A stretch of 64,000 bases of DNA from Janthinobacterium lividum (GCF_023509035.1 NZ_CP075583.1:5952001-6016000); one strand, 5' to 3'; shown: positions 46,855-55,712, numbered from the stretch's first letter. Notes: generated by a model from the sequence alone, not told the origin. Made by a program: numbers and translations.

Positions 46855-47717
46855 TCCGCATCCAGCTCGGAACCCGCATAATTTTCCAGGTCCTCGAACA
46901 GGCTCTTCATGCTGGCCCGCGTGAGGATTTTATGCACGACGGTGCAGCTGCGGCGGTACGAGGCGATGCGGTCGAGCAACACAGGATGGTGCTGCACGGG
47001 CACCTTGGCCACCAGGGCGGCCCAGCCTTCCTCGAAATCGGGCTTGTTCTTGCGCACGGAACGCACAAAGCGTTCAAACTCCTTTTGACCCGTGCGCGCG
47101 ATGATGCGTCCGCCGCCTTCGATGGCGAAGATGATGGCCAGGGCGATGACGCCCTCGGCATTCAAGTCGCTGTCGCTGACGGGGCCGTTGTCATGGTGAC
47201 GGCGCAGCCAGCCGGCCAGGCGCACCACGGCTTGCACTTCCTTGCGCTGTTGCAACTGCACCGCATACTTTTCATAGCCGGCCCAGTTCTGGTTCGGGTC
47301 AGCCTGGCAAATATCGATGAACAGCTCGCGCAGGCGGCGCTGCAGGTAGACGGGGTCTTGGTCATATTCACCGACGAGGGCGTCTTCCGGCAACTGCGAC
47401 AGCTCCTTGATCAGGCGAAAGCCTACCTGGAACGCGTGCTCGGCGCCGTGCTCGACGAGGAAGTCGAGCGCGGCCTGGTCGCCCTCATGCGTGACGGCCT
47501 GCTCCAGGCCCAGCGACACGCCGCCCACCGTCAGATACAACGCTTTCTGGATGCCGTCGGCCGTGCGCTCATTGGTGAACTTCTCGGCCACCATGGCCGT
47601 GATGCCCGTCAATTCATCGGCCAGGTTCAGCGCCGCGTCTTCGCGCGGGTCGCCCGGTAACAGTTTGATGGCGCGCACCAGGCGCGGAAGATTCTCTACA
47701 ACAATTGCTGGCAGCAT
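46845..47717 (-). CDS. Protein of unknown function, fourth gene of the J-domain operon
   Basis: About 290 residues from ATG 47717 with CAGGGAA upstream; frame further upstream is a shadow of the preceding gene. The sequence is soluble and mostly helical: MLPAIVVENLPRLVRAIKLL, NLADELTGITAMVAEKFTNE, YLQRRLRELFIDICQADPNQ and VQLQQRKEVQAVVRLAGWLR. A short Gly-rich hydrophobic patch (IALAIIFAIEGGGRIIAR) lies near residue 200. It ends acidic (SELDADYS). No family is recognised. It lies 19 bases after the previous gene. Confidence 0.7.
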   Translation of the reverse strand: MLPAIVVENLPRLVRAIKLLPGDPREDAALNLADELTGITAMVAEKFTNERTADGIQKALYLTVGGVSLGLEQAVTHEGDQAALDFLVEHGAEHAFQVGFRLIKELSQLPEDALVGEYDQDPVYLQRRLRELFIDICQADPNQNWAGYEKYAVQLQQRKEVQAVVRLAGWLRRHHDNGPVSDSDLNAEGVIALAIIFAIEGGGRIIARTGQKEFERFVRSVRKNKPDFEEGWAALVAKVPVQHHPVLLDRIASYRRSCTVVHKILTRASMKSLFEDLENYAGSELDADYS

Positions 47718-47736
47718 TAGACGTTCCCTGCTTTCA

Positions 47737-48528
47737 TTACGAGAAAATGCCGGTGCCCAGGCTGCGGCGCGTGCTGGAGCGCGGCGCGCTGCGCGTGCTC
47801 GGCACTTGCTTGCGCAGGCGGTACAGCAATTCCTTGGTACTGCGCTGCAACATGGTCGGCTCTTCGTCCGGGTCGTCCGAGTATTCCGCATCGGCCAGGT
47901 CGGCACTGTGGCGGAAGTCGGGGAACAGTTCGAACAGCGAGCGGTCCCAGCCGTCTTCATTGGCTTGCGCCAGCTCGATGGCCAGCGGCACGACGTCGTT
48001 GTCGGACGAAGTCACGCCCGTCACGTACGGTCCCTTGATGACGATCTCTCCCGCCACTTCGAGGATTTCCTTCGGCGCCATCGAGAACAGGATGGCGAAC
48101 GCCGTGGCGCCCCAGTCGGTGGCGGACGCTTCCAGCAGCAGCTCGCGGCGGCGCTCGGCGTCGTCGGTGGAAAACACCACGCCGTGGATGTGCGCAAACA
48201 GCGACTCGGCGATGCGCTCAGGATCATCCTCGATCTGGTCGTCGCTCCAGGTGGCGGCGATGAAGGCCAGGCTGTCGGCCCAGGCTTTCGGCGGCACCAG
48301 CAAGGTTGCCAGCGACATCTTGCCACCGTCAAAGCCGGCCAGGTGCAGGGCCGTCACTTGCGGCGGGATGGCGCTCAGCACTTCCACCACGGCAAGGTCG
48401 CCATACTGGTCGGCTGCGTCGGCAAACGCCTGCTCGGCGTGGCCCAGCGAACCGGACAGCACCAGTTCCGTGACCTGTTTCGTCAGCGCGGGAAGATTGC
48501 TCTTTTGATCATCCTTGTTATCGGCCAT
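47737..48528 (-). CDS. Protein of unknown function, third gene of the J-domain operon
   Basis: About 263 residues from ATG 48528, which has GGAG nine bases upstream; it overlaps the preceding gene by 11 bases. The protein is acidic, with KQVTELVLSGSLGHAEQAFADAADQYGDLAVVEVL, VVFSTDDAERRRELLLEAS and DADEEP-like DDPDEEPTMLQ. The C-terminus turns basic and Ser/Arg-rich (STRSAPRSSTRRSLG), a possible binding tail. No signal peptide or transmembrane helix is evident. I do not recognise the family. Confidence 0.7.
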   Translation of the reverse strand: MADNKDDQKSNLPALTKQVTELVLSGSLGHAEQAFADAADQYGDLAVVEVLSAIPPQVTALHLAGFDGGKMSLATLLVPPKAWADSLAFIAATWSDDQIEDDPERIAESLFAHIHGVVFSTDDAERRRELLLEASATDWGATAFAILFSMAPKEILEVAGEIVIKGPYVTGVTSSDNDVVPLAIELAQANEDGWDRSLFELFPDFRHSADLADAEYSDDPDEEPTMLQRSTKELLYRLRKQVPSTRSAPRSSTRRSLGTGIFS

Positions 48529-49030
48529 GGTCATCTCCATCCTGGTCAAACATCTGGGCGAAATCGTCGGTGGCTTCGTCTTCGTCGTGCTCGTCGTCGC
48601 CGTCGTCATTGGCGGCCAGCTGGTCGAGCGACTGGTCGTCGTCGTCCCACAGGCGCGGATTCTTGTGCAAAAAGGCCGTGATGATGGCCTGGCGCGCCAG
48701 ATCGGGGAAGCTCTCTTCGATGGCGGCGTACATCTTCGCCGCTTCCGGCGCGGCGCACGTGGCCATGGAAAACACGCGGGCCGGGTCGCCGAACTCATAG
48801 TCTTCACTTTCGGCCAGCAAGCCTTTCGGGTCGCTGAAGGTGATGTGGTCGACCAGCGCGAAGGCCAGCATGTTCACGTCTTCAATGCCGCCGCCGCTGG
48901 CGTACTCGCTCACCAGCGCGTCGACCATGCTTTTGTAGTTCTTGCGGTTCGGCGGGTCGCCGAGGATGCCATCGATCTGGCCTTCCAGCTCGCGCGACTG
49001 GTACGCGAATTCAGGGTGTACTCTTCTCAT
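48518..49030 (-). CDS. Acidic protein of unknown function, second gene of the J-domain operon
   Basis: About 170 residues from ATG 49030 (MRRVHPEFAYQSRELEGQID). The central part is helical (ALVDHITFSDPKGLLAESED and ARQAIITAFLHKNPRLW). The last 45 residues are strongly acidic (WDDDDQSLDQL, NDDGDDEHDEDE, MFDQDGDDHG), like chaperone-interacting or metal-binding tails. No family is recognised. It overlaps the next gene by 11 bases and follows the J-domain gene by 105. Confidence 0.7.
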   Translation of the reverse strand: MRRVHPEFAYQSRELEGQIDGILGDPPNRKNYKSMVDALVSEYASGGGIEDVNMLAFALVDHITFSDPKGLLAESEDYEFGDPARVFSMATCAAPEAAKMYAAIEESFPDLARQAIITAFLHKNPRLWDDDDQSLDQLAANDDGDDEHDEDEATDDFAQMFDQDGDDHGR

Positions 49031-49135
49031 GCTGTGCTTTCCAATGTGGTGCGCGGTACTTTTACATAAAAGCAAAAGCACCATTGTTTGTTGTTTTTTA
49101 AATCATTCAGGCTGGCCGGGCAGCCGCCAGCAGGC

Positions 49136-49429
49136 TTAATCTGCCGGCAGGACGGTGCCATGCAGGCGGAACACGCCGCACCACAGGGCATACGCTTCCG
49201 CTTCCGGGTCGATAATGATGCGGTGGTTCACGCTCTGGTCGTATTCGGCGCGCTTGACCGGGTCGGCCAGGATTTCATACGCCTTGGTGACGCTCTTGAA
49301 GCGCGCCTCGGCGCCGGGGGCCTGGTTGCGGTCGGGGTGGAAACGCATGGCCAGCGAACGGTAAACCTTCTTGATTTCATCGTCGCTGGCATTGGGTGCG
49401 ACACCGAGGACGTTATATAAATTTTCCAT
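49136..49429 (-). CDS. Small J-domain (DnaJ-like) co-chaperone
   Basis: 97 residues from ATG 49429 with GGAG six bases upstream. A complete J-domain opens the protein: [34 protein letters not shown], with the essential HPD, then [23 protein letters not shown]. Only about 30 residues follow, with no G/F region, zinc fingers or substrate domain. Such short type III J-proteins recruit Hsp70 to specific partners. Its partners may be the three unknown proteins encoded downstream on the same strand. Confidence 0.9.
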   Translation of the reverse strand: MENLYNVLGVAPNASDDEIKKVYRSLAMRFHPDRNQAPGAEARFKSVTKAYEILADPVKRAEYDQSVNHRIIIDPEAEAYALWCGVFRLHGTVLPAD

Positions 49430-49591
49430 AAATGGCTCCGGGGTCACGTTTTGTTTGCTAATTAAAGGCGAATTATCCTATAGAACGGCGCCCGCGTCGC
49501 TTGCATGCTGGGATATGGGGGTAAATACGTGCTTATAAAGCGCTTGCGGTACGGTAAAATGCTTTTTACTGTCACTCTTCCGCATTGATCA

Positions 49592-51359
49592 ATGAGCAAC
49601 GATAAACCGAATACCGCCGTGCCAGCGCTGGCGCCCAATTTCTTGCGTAACATCATCGAAGCCGACCTGGCTGCCGGCGCCCACGTGCGTCCCGGCCTGC
49701 CCCAGGTGATCACGCGTTTCCCGCCGGAGCCGAACGGTTATTTGCACGTGGGCCACGCCAAGTCGATCTGCGTCAACTTCGGCCTGGCGCGCGATTACGC
49801 CGGCCAGTGCAACCTGCGCTTCGACGACACCAATCCGGCGAAGGAAGAGCAGGAATACGTCGACACCATCATGGACAGCGTGAAATGGCTGGGCTTTGAC
49901 TGGGAACCGAAGCATGCCGATGGCCAGAGCCACCTGCACTACGCGAGCGACTATTTCGACCAGCTGTACGCAATGGCCGAGTACCTGATCACGGCCGGCT
50001 TTGCCTACGTGGACAGCCAGAGCGCCGAAGACATGGCCGCCAACCGCGGCAATTTCGGCCAGGCCGGCAAGAATTCGCCGTTCCGCGACCGCCCGCGCGA
50101 CGAATCGCTGGCCCTGTTCCGCGCCATGAAGGCGGGGCAGTTCAAGGATGGCGAGCACATCCTGCGCGCGAAGATGAGCGAAGATGCCATGAGTTCGCCG
50201 AACATGAACTTGCGCGACCCGGCCATCTACCGCATCCGCCATGCGCATCATCACCGCACGGGCGACGCCTGGTGCATCTATCCGATGTACGACTACACGC
50301 ACCCGATTTCGGACGCGCTGGAAAACATCACGCATTCGATCTGCACGCTGGAATTCCAGGACCACCGCCCGTTCTACGACTGGCTGCTGGAAACCCTGTC
50401 GGCTGGCGGCTTCTTCCAGCAACCGGTGCCGCGCCAGTTCGAATTCTCGCGCCTGAACCTGACCTATATCGTCACCAGCAAGCGCAAGCTGCGCCAGCTG
50501 GTGGAAGAAAAAAATCGTCGATGGCTGGGACGACCCGCGCATGCCGACCCTGGTAGGCATGCGCCGTCGTGGCTACACGCCGGAAGCGATCCAGCTGATG
50601 TGCGAACGCACGGGCGTGACCAAGTCCGACGGCTGGATCGACTACAGCGTGCTGGAAGGCTGCCTGCGCGAAGACCTGGACCCGAAAGCGCCGCGCACGG
50701 TAGCCGTGCTGCGTCCGCTGAAACTGATCATCGACAATTTCCCTGAAAACGAGAGCGTGGAATGCACGGCGCCCGTGCACCCGCACTTCCCGGAACGTGG
50801 CTTGCGCACCTTCCCCATCTCGCGCGAGCTGTGGATCGAGGAAGACGACTTCATGGAAGTGCCGAACAAAGGCTATTTCCGTTTGTATCCGCCCATCGAC
50901 GACAAGCCGGGCAGCAAGGTTCGCTTGCGCTACGGCTACGTGATCGAGTGCACGGGCTTTGACAAGGATGCAGACGGCAAGGTTATCGCCGTGCATTGCA
51001 CCTACTTCCCGGACAGCAAGTCGGGCACGGAAGGCAGCGCCAACTACAAGGTCAAGGGCAATATGCACTGGGTCAGCGCGCCGACGGCGATTCCCGCCGA
51101 AGTACGCCTGTACGACCGCCTGTTTACAGACCCGCAGCCGGACGCGGGCGGCAAGGACTTCAAGCTGGCCCTGAACCCGCTGGCCAAGGAAGTGGTGCAA
51201 GCGTGGCTGGAACCGGGCGCGGAACTGGCCCAGCCGGAACAGCGCTTCCAGTTCGAGCGCCATGGCTACTTCGCGGCCGACCGGGTCGACAGCCAGCCGG
51301 GCAAGCCCGTCTTCAACCGCATCGTCACCCTGAAAGACAGCTGGCAGCCCGCCAAGTAA
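49592..51359 (+). CDS. glnS: Glutaminyl-tRNA synthetase, frameshifted at an A7 run
   Basis: Class I synthetase. The HIGH-type motif is in [17 protein letters not shown] (residues about 46-62), [19 protein letters not shown] follows, and the KMSKS-type loop is [13 protein letters not shown]. Just after that loop, A7 at 50508-50514 shifts the frame; A6 gives [20 protein letters not shown] and continues through [20 protein letters not shown] and the beta-barrel anticodon domain to [14 protein letters not shown]. The repaired length is about 588 residues, normal for GlnRS. Because the gene is normally essential, the frameshift is almost certainly a sequence error. Confidence 0.95.
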
Positions 51360-51376
51360 GACTTCGGACGAGCCAC

Positions 51377-51403
51377 AAAAAAACCGCTGCGGCGGTTTTT
51401 TTT
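51377..51403 (+). terminator. glnS terminator
   Basis: AAAAAAACCGC (51377-51387) and GCGGTTTTTTT (51392-51402) form a stem with a TGCG loop, followed by more T. It starts 18 bases past the glnS stop. Confidence 0.9.
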
Positions 51404-51547
51404 CATTTCAGCGGGAAATATTGCCTGTTGACTATATTCACGATAATTTTGTATATTAGGCAGCTATTGAGCAATTTGCAATTTAAATAGTGCTTGTACA
51501 ACGCAGCCCAGCCACCGCCACCAGGCGGCACCCGATTCCTCTTCCTG

Positions 51548-53407
51548 ATGCGGATGGCGATGTCTTCTACTGCCGGCGAACACCCCTTATCTGCTGAAAA
51601 AAGACCGCTGTGGCTGCTCGGCTTTGTGATGTCGATGATGGTGGGCGTGCTGTTCTACATGGCCGCCTCTCTGTCGATCGAAAACGATGCCAGCGACCTG
51701 TTCAACAATCTGGCGCGCAATACCCAGAAAAACATCGAATCGCGCGCCAGGTCGTATGCCAACCTTCTGCGCGGCACAGCCAGCCTGTTCCACGCCAACG
51801 AACACGTGAGCCGCGAGCAATTCCACCGCTACGTGGCGAACCTCGACTTGCAGCAGAACTACCCGGGCGTGATGAACCTCAATTACAGCCAGGAACTGGA
51901 CGATGCGCAGCGCAGCGCCTTTGAAGCGGCCATGCAGCGCGACTATCCACCAGGGCGCGACGGCTATCCGGCGTTTGCCATCCATCCGCCCGCACCGCGC
52001 GCCCATTACTCCGTGCTGGTGTACATCGAGCCGATTGCCAGCGCCCCGGAAAAGTATGGCTATGACATCGCCTCGCGGCCCCTGGTCGCCGAAGCGCTGG
52101 CGCAGTCACGCGATTCCGGACAGATCAGTAATTCCGGCGCGCCCGTGCCGATGGACGACCGGCCGCAATTGACGGGCATGGCCATGCGCCTGCCCGTGTA
52201 CCGCTTCGGCATGCCGACCGGCACGGTGGAGCAGAGGCGCGCCGCTTACCAAGGTTCCGTCGGCATCGGCTACGACCTGGTGACGATAACGCGCAGTGCG
52301 CTGGCCGACATGCCGGTACGCAACGTCCGCCTGACCCTGTTCGATATCGGCCCGCAGGCGCGCGAGCCGCTGCAACTGCCGCACGACATGCGCCCCATCT
52401 TCGACAGCACGACGGCAGGCATGAATGCGCCATGGTGGCTGCCCGGCAACTCGGGGCGTTACCTGAGCAGCACGATGCTGATCGAACACAATGGCCGCAT
52501 GTGGCAAGCGCTGTTCAGCGTGCGCAAGAGCGACCTGTATACGCGCTTCGGTGCCTTTCTGCCCTGGCTGGCCCTGCTGATCGGCTTTGCCAGCACCATG
52601 CTGCTGTATGTGCTGTTCCATACCCTGGCGTCGTCGCGCCGGCGCGCCATCCAGATGGCGACGGGCATGACGGAAGAATTGCGCGCCAGCCAGATCCGCC
52701 TGCAGCTGTCGCATCAGAAACTGCGCCGCCTGGCGGCCCACGCCGACCAGATCAAGGAAGAAGAGCGCAAGCGCATCGCGCGCGAAATTCACGACGACCT
52801 GGGACAAAACCTGCTGGTGCTGCGCATCGATGCCGACATGCTGGCCTCGCGCACGCAGCGCCGCCACCCGCGCCTGAACGCCCGCGCCCGCTCGACCCTG
52901 GAGCAGATCGACGCCACCATCAAGAGCGTGCGGCAGATCATCAACGACTTGCGCCCTACCGTGCTGGACCTGGGCGTGAATGCGGCCGTCGAATGGCAGG
53001 TGGCGCAATTTCGCCAGCGCACGAGCATCGCCTGCGAAGTGAGCGAGAGCCATGACGACATTTGCCTCAGCGATCAATGCGCGACGGCCCTGTTCCGCAT
53101 CCTGCAAGAGTCACTCAGCAATATTTCCCAGCATGCCTATGCCAGCCGCGTGCAAGTCAAGCTGGAAAAATGCCGCGATACGGTGTCGATGAGCATCAGC
53201 GACAACGGCGTGGGCGCGGCCATCGACGGGCGTAACAAGCTGGGCTCGTTTGGCCTGGTGGGGATAGAGGAACGCATCAAGTTGCTGGGCGGCACTTTCT
53301 ACATCGAAAGTAGCCCCGGCGCCGGCATGAGCGTGCACGTCAGCGTGCCGCTGGGCGCGGACGCCACCGCGTTTCCCTACCAGGAAGAAAGCAGGTCCAG
53401 CGCCTGA
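51548..53407 (+). CDS. CHASE-domain sensor histidine kinase, NarL type
   Basis: About 619 residues from ATG 51548; ATGs at 51554 and 51560 and a TTG at 51494 are possible starts. A first membrane span (LLGFVMSMMVGVLFYMAASLS) precedes a periplasmic CHASE domain (RARSYANLLRGTASLFHANE, VSREQFHRYVANL, YPGVMNLNYSQEL). A second span (LPWLALLIGFASTMLLYVLF) follows. Then a coiled coil and HisKA_3 region (EEERKRIAREIHDDLGQNLLVLRIDADML) with the phospho-acceptor His, and a HATPase with ISDNGVGA and GSFGLVGIEERIKLLGG. No response regulator gene lies next to it. Confidence 0.88.
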   Translation: MRMAMSSTAGEHPLSAEKRPLWLLGFVMSMMVGVLFYMAASLSIENDASDLFNNLARNTQKNIESRARSYANLLRGTASLFHANEHVSREQFHRYVANLDLQQNYPGVMNLNYSQELDDAQRSAFEAAMQRDYPPGRDGYPAFAIHPPAPRAHYSVLVYIEPIASAPEKYGYDIASRPLVAEALAQSRDSGQISNSGAPVPMDDRPQLTGMAMRLPVYRFGMPTGTVEQRRAAYQGSVGIGYDLVTITRSALADMPVRNVRLTLFDIGPQAREPLQLPHDMRPIFDSTTAGMNAPWWLPGNSGRYLSSTMLIEHNGRMWQALFSVRKSDLYTRFGAFLPWLALLIGFASTMLLYVLFHTLASSRRRAIQMATGMTEELRASQIRLQLSHQKLRRLAAHADQIKEEERKRIAREIHDDLGQNLLVLRIDADMLASRTQRRHPRLNARARSTLEQIDATIKSVRQIINDLRPTVLDLGVNAAVEWQVAQFRQRTSIACEVSESHDDICLSDQCATALFRILQESLSNISQHAYASRVQVKLEKCRDTVSMSISDNGVGAAIDGRNKLGSFGLVGIEERIKLLGGTFYIESSPGAGMSVHVSVPLGADATAFPYQEESRSSA

Positions 53408-53594
53408 CAGGCGCACCCCACTTGAAGCAAGCTCAGCTTGCATATTTTGTAATAAGATGCAATATTAATGTAGAACAACTCAGCGCCCGCCCGCCATGGG
53501 TCAGGCATCCCTCGACTACTTACCAGGAGTACACACCGACCGCTATCCCTTGTTTCACCGTATTTCCCACAACGCTCTTTACCAAAGGACATTC

Positions 53595-54398
53595 ATGGAT
53601 ACGAACGATAGTTTCAAGGCAATTGCCGATTTGAATTTGGACGCGATCAAGGTCAAGCTGATGCACCGGGAGTCAGGCGAAGGATGGAGCCTGGAAAAAG
53701 CGAATGCGGTGGAATTCGAATACCGCCGCTTCCTGATCCTGATGAAGCAATTTCCCCAAGAAGAAACGGCGCCACTGATGGACGTCGATACCTTCTGGCA
53801 CTACCACATCCTCGATACCCTGAAATATGCGGCGGACTGCGAACAGGTGTTCGGTTACTTCCTGCATCACTTCCCGTACATCGGCCTGCGCGGCGAAGAC
53901 GACGAAGCGGCGCACCATCGCGTGGGCGAGCGCATGAAGCAGTTGTATGAGCAAACGTTCGGGGAAGATTATATCCGCGCAGAAACGGCGTATTCGGGAC
54001 GTGCCGTACAAGCAGCGTTTTCCAGTGCGGCGGTGCAGGCGACGGCATATTCGGGCCGGGCCGTGCAAACAGCGTTTTCCAGTGCCGCGGTACAGGCGAC
54101 GGCAGACTCGGGCCGGGCTGTACAAACTGCGTTTTCCAGTGCCGCGGTACAGGCGACAGCGTACTCGGGCCGGGCCGTGCAAACGGCGTTTTCCAGTGCA
54201 GCGGTACAGGCGACAGCTTTTTCCAGTGCCGCGGTACAAGCAACGGCGTATTCGGGCCGCGCGACCGGGGCTGCCAACACCGCCTTTTCCAGCGCGCCTG
54301 CCTCACTGAGCGCAGCGGTGGTCAAGTCGTCCTCGACTGGACAGGAAATGGGGCGTTTCTATGTCGATCGTCCGGTACTGAACCGCGACCCGCAATAG
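53595..54398 (+). CDS. GRDP/DUF1399-like protein with C-terminal tandem repeats
   Basis: 267 residues from ATG 53595 with AAGGA six bases upstream. The first 130 residues resemble the glycine-rich-domain-protein-like (DUF1399) family: VEFEYRRFLILMKQFP, then MDVDTFWHYHILDTLKYAADCEQVFG, then FLHHFPYIGLRGED. From residue 132 the protein turns into repeats of about 19 residues built from two halves, AYSGRAVQT and AFSSAAVQAT. Four full units, one extra half and a degenerate end follow. The tail STGQEMGRFYVDRPVLNRDPQ is unique. There is no signal peptide. Function is unknown; the repeat part could be a fibrous, beta-solenoid or multi-core peptide region. Confidence 0.78.
   Translation: MDTNDSFKAIADLNLDAIKVKLMHRESGEGWSLEKANAVEFEYRRFLILMKQFPQEETAPLMDVDTFWHYHILDTLKYAADCEQVFGYFLHHFPYIGLRGEDDEAAHHRVGERMKQLYEQTFGEDYIRAETAYSGRAVQAAFSSAAVQATAYSGRAVQTAFSSAAVQATADSGRAVQTAFSSAAVQATAYSGRAVQTAFSSAAVQATAFSSAAVQATAYSGRATGAANTAFSSAPASLSAAVVKSSSTGQEMGRFYVDRPVLNRDPQ
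53988..54278 (+). repeat. 57-base in-frame tandem repeat array
   Basis: Four consecutive 57-base units at 53988-54044, 54045-54101, 54102-54158 and 54159-54215 are followed by a 30-base half unit (54216-54245) and a degenerate one (54246-54278). Unit differences are mostly at third codon positions, showing purifying selection on the peptide or recent duplication. Each unit is itself two related halves of 27 and 30 bases. Confidence 0.9.
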
Positions 54399-54435
54399 AA
54401 AAGCGGAAAACAGATGTGGCTGCCGCACGCGGCAA

Positions 54436-54481
54436 GCCTGACTTACCCAGACGGCACCTCTCAGTTTACCGTCTGTCAGGC
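54436..54481. terminator. Hairpin between converging repeat gene and HTH gene
   Basis: GCCTGA (54436-54441) pairs with TCAGGC (54476-54481), and CAGACGG (54448-54454) pairs with CCGTCTG (54469-54475) inside. Both neighbouring genes end toward it. It lacks a T-run, so its termination strength is uncertain. Confidence 0.5.
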
Positions 54482-54485
54482 GTTC

Positions 54486-54725
54486 TTAGGCAGCCATCAA
54501 CTCGCGCAATTCACGAATGCTGAAATCGCTGATTTCATGCATGCGGATAAGGATCGTGGCGCCGATCGGCAAGGTGTTATGACGAATCTTGCTGATAACA
54601 GGTGGCGCCACTTCCAGAGCTCGCGACAAGGCGGCATCATTTTTCAGTTGCAACTTGTCGATGATCGCATCGAGGACGCGATTCGGGTTGTAGGTAGGCA
54701 AAGAGGTAATTTGTTTGAGAGACAT
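54486..54725 (-). CDS. Small Cro/C1-like helix-turn-helix protein
   Basis: 79 residues from ATG 54725. NPNRVLDAIIDKLQLKNDAALSRALEVAPPVISKIRHNTLPIGATILIRMHE looks like a compact helix-turn-helix in which AALSRALEV is helix 2 and PPVISKIRH is the recognition helix. The end SIRELRELMAA is helical. Such proteins act as single-domain DNA-binding regulators. A target is not evident. It is convergent with the repeat gene. Confidence 0.75.
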   Translation of the reverse strand: MSLKQITSLPTYNPNRVLDAIIDKLQLKNDAALSRALEVAPPVISKIRHNTLPIGATILIRMHEISDFSIRELRELMAA

Positions 54726-54967
54726 GATCAAAAATCCGTACTTGTTGTATTAAAGCAAGAAAAAACCGAATGTCTCTTCTGCAATAATTCAGGGTAAACA
54801 CACTAAAAAGCGCCATCACTTATGCGGCTTTTACGCCGCAAACAATATAATACACGCTATTGTTGATTTTTGCGTAACTTAAAGCAAAATTGTGATAATT
54901 GAAGAGAATTGACGCACTTGGAATGTGCTAGAGGATAACTCAAATCGGAAAAATTTGCTGCACGTCA

Positions 54968-55237
54968 TCAATTTTTACAATGAGGGACGCCGCTACGCAT
55001 GAGCCAGGCAATCGTCATGAGCGCGCCCAGGCGGGCCATTTCTGCTGATAAATGCCAACCTTGCGCGGCCACGCCGGCCGGGGCGGCAAGCAGGCAAGTG
55101 CCAAGGATGGCATCGCCACGGCACCAGGCCAGTTGCCGGCGAATTTCATCAGGTGGTGGTGGCGGCTGCAGCGCATGTTCGCGGCGCCGCATATAGGCGC
55201 GCACCTGTTCCTTGCTGGGTTGACTCGTCGCTTGCAT
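54968..55237 (-). CDS. Small protein of unknown function with one hydrophobic segment
   Basis: 89 residues from ATG 55237 with GGAG upstream. A charged N-terminus (KEQVRAYMRRREHALQ), a PPPPPD stretch, and a moderately hydrophobic region (AILGTCLLAAPAGVAAQGW...ARLGALMTIAWLM) are seen. No family is recognised. It lies in AT-rich DNA; the 240 bases between it and the HTH gene hold no evident gene. Confidence 0.45.
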   Translation of the reverse strand: MQATSQPSKEQVRAYMRRREHALQPPPPPDEIRRQLAWCRGDAILGTCLLAAPAGVAAQGWHLSAEMARLGALMTIAWLMRSGVPHCKN

Positions 55238-55451
55238 GGCTCGCTCCTGCTGACGGGAAACAGCGTCGCTCTATTTGTAGAGCCCGCCACAAGTAGCTGA
55301 AACGCGTGACGACATTGCTCACCATATCGTCAGCGCGCCATGACGCGTTTGCGCTGCATCAAATAGCAAAGCCCCGGTGTTGCACCAAAGCCTGTACTGC
55401 TCCATGCTCCATGTTCAAGTCACCAGCGGCCTGGTGGCCGATAGCCTGCTC

Positions 55452-55712
55452 TTATTTCTTTTGCTGGCGCACGCGCTGTTGCTGTTTTTCCTGCGTTTGC
55501 TGGCGGTTCTGCTTGCGCTCGAACAGGGTGACCGCATCTTTCTTGGCTTGCTCGGCGGTACGCATTTCCTCATGTGCATCGTGCGGGACAAAAAATTCGG
55601 CGTCCTGCGCCGCCACGACCAGCTTGATGGCGGCGGCGTCGTCGAGGTCATACAGTTCCGTCAGGACGGTGGTGACCTCGTCCAGGTATTCTTCGTAAGT
55701 GAGGGTGCTCAT
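55452..55712 (-). CDS. Small Gln/Lys-rich protein of unknown function
   Basis: 86 residues from ATG 55712, which has AAGGA upstream. The first half is acidic (MSTLTYEEYLDEVTTVLTEL, DLDDAAAIKLVVAAQDAEFF); the last 30 residues are Gln/Lys/Arg-rich (FERKQNRQQTQEKQQQRVRQ), probably a charged helix. No membrane segment. No family recognised. It stands alone between two gaps of 80 to 215 bases. Confidence 0.6.
   Translation of the reverse strand: MSTLTYEEYLDEVTTVLTELYDLDDAAAIKLVVAAQDAEFFVPHDAHEEMRTAEQAKKDAVTLFERKQNRQQTQEKQQQRVRQQKK

Noticed and set aside
47718..47960. N-terminal extension of the 290-residue protein
   Set aside because: The 81 upstream codons are the out-of-frame shadow of the previous operon gene; ATG 47717 has a ribosome site and fits the gene spacing.
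50508..50514. Programmed frameshift in glnS as a regulatory device
   Set aside because: Seven unrelated genes have similar single-base breaks, six of them at homopolymers of different bases. That pattern fits sequencing error better than programmed recoding.
53988..54278. Tandem repeat as a CRISPR array
   Set aside because: Units are directly adjacent with no spacers, keep one reading frame and encode a repeated peptide.
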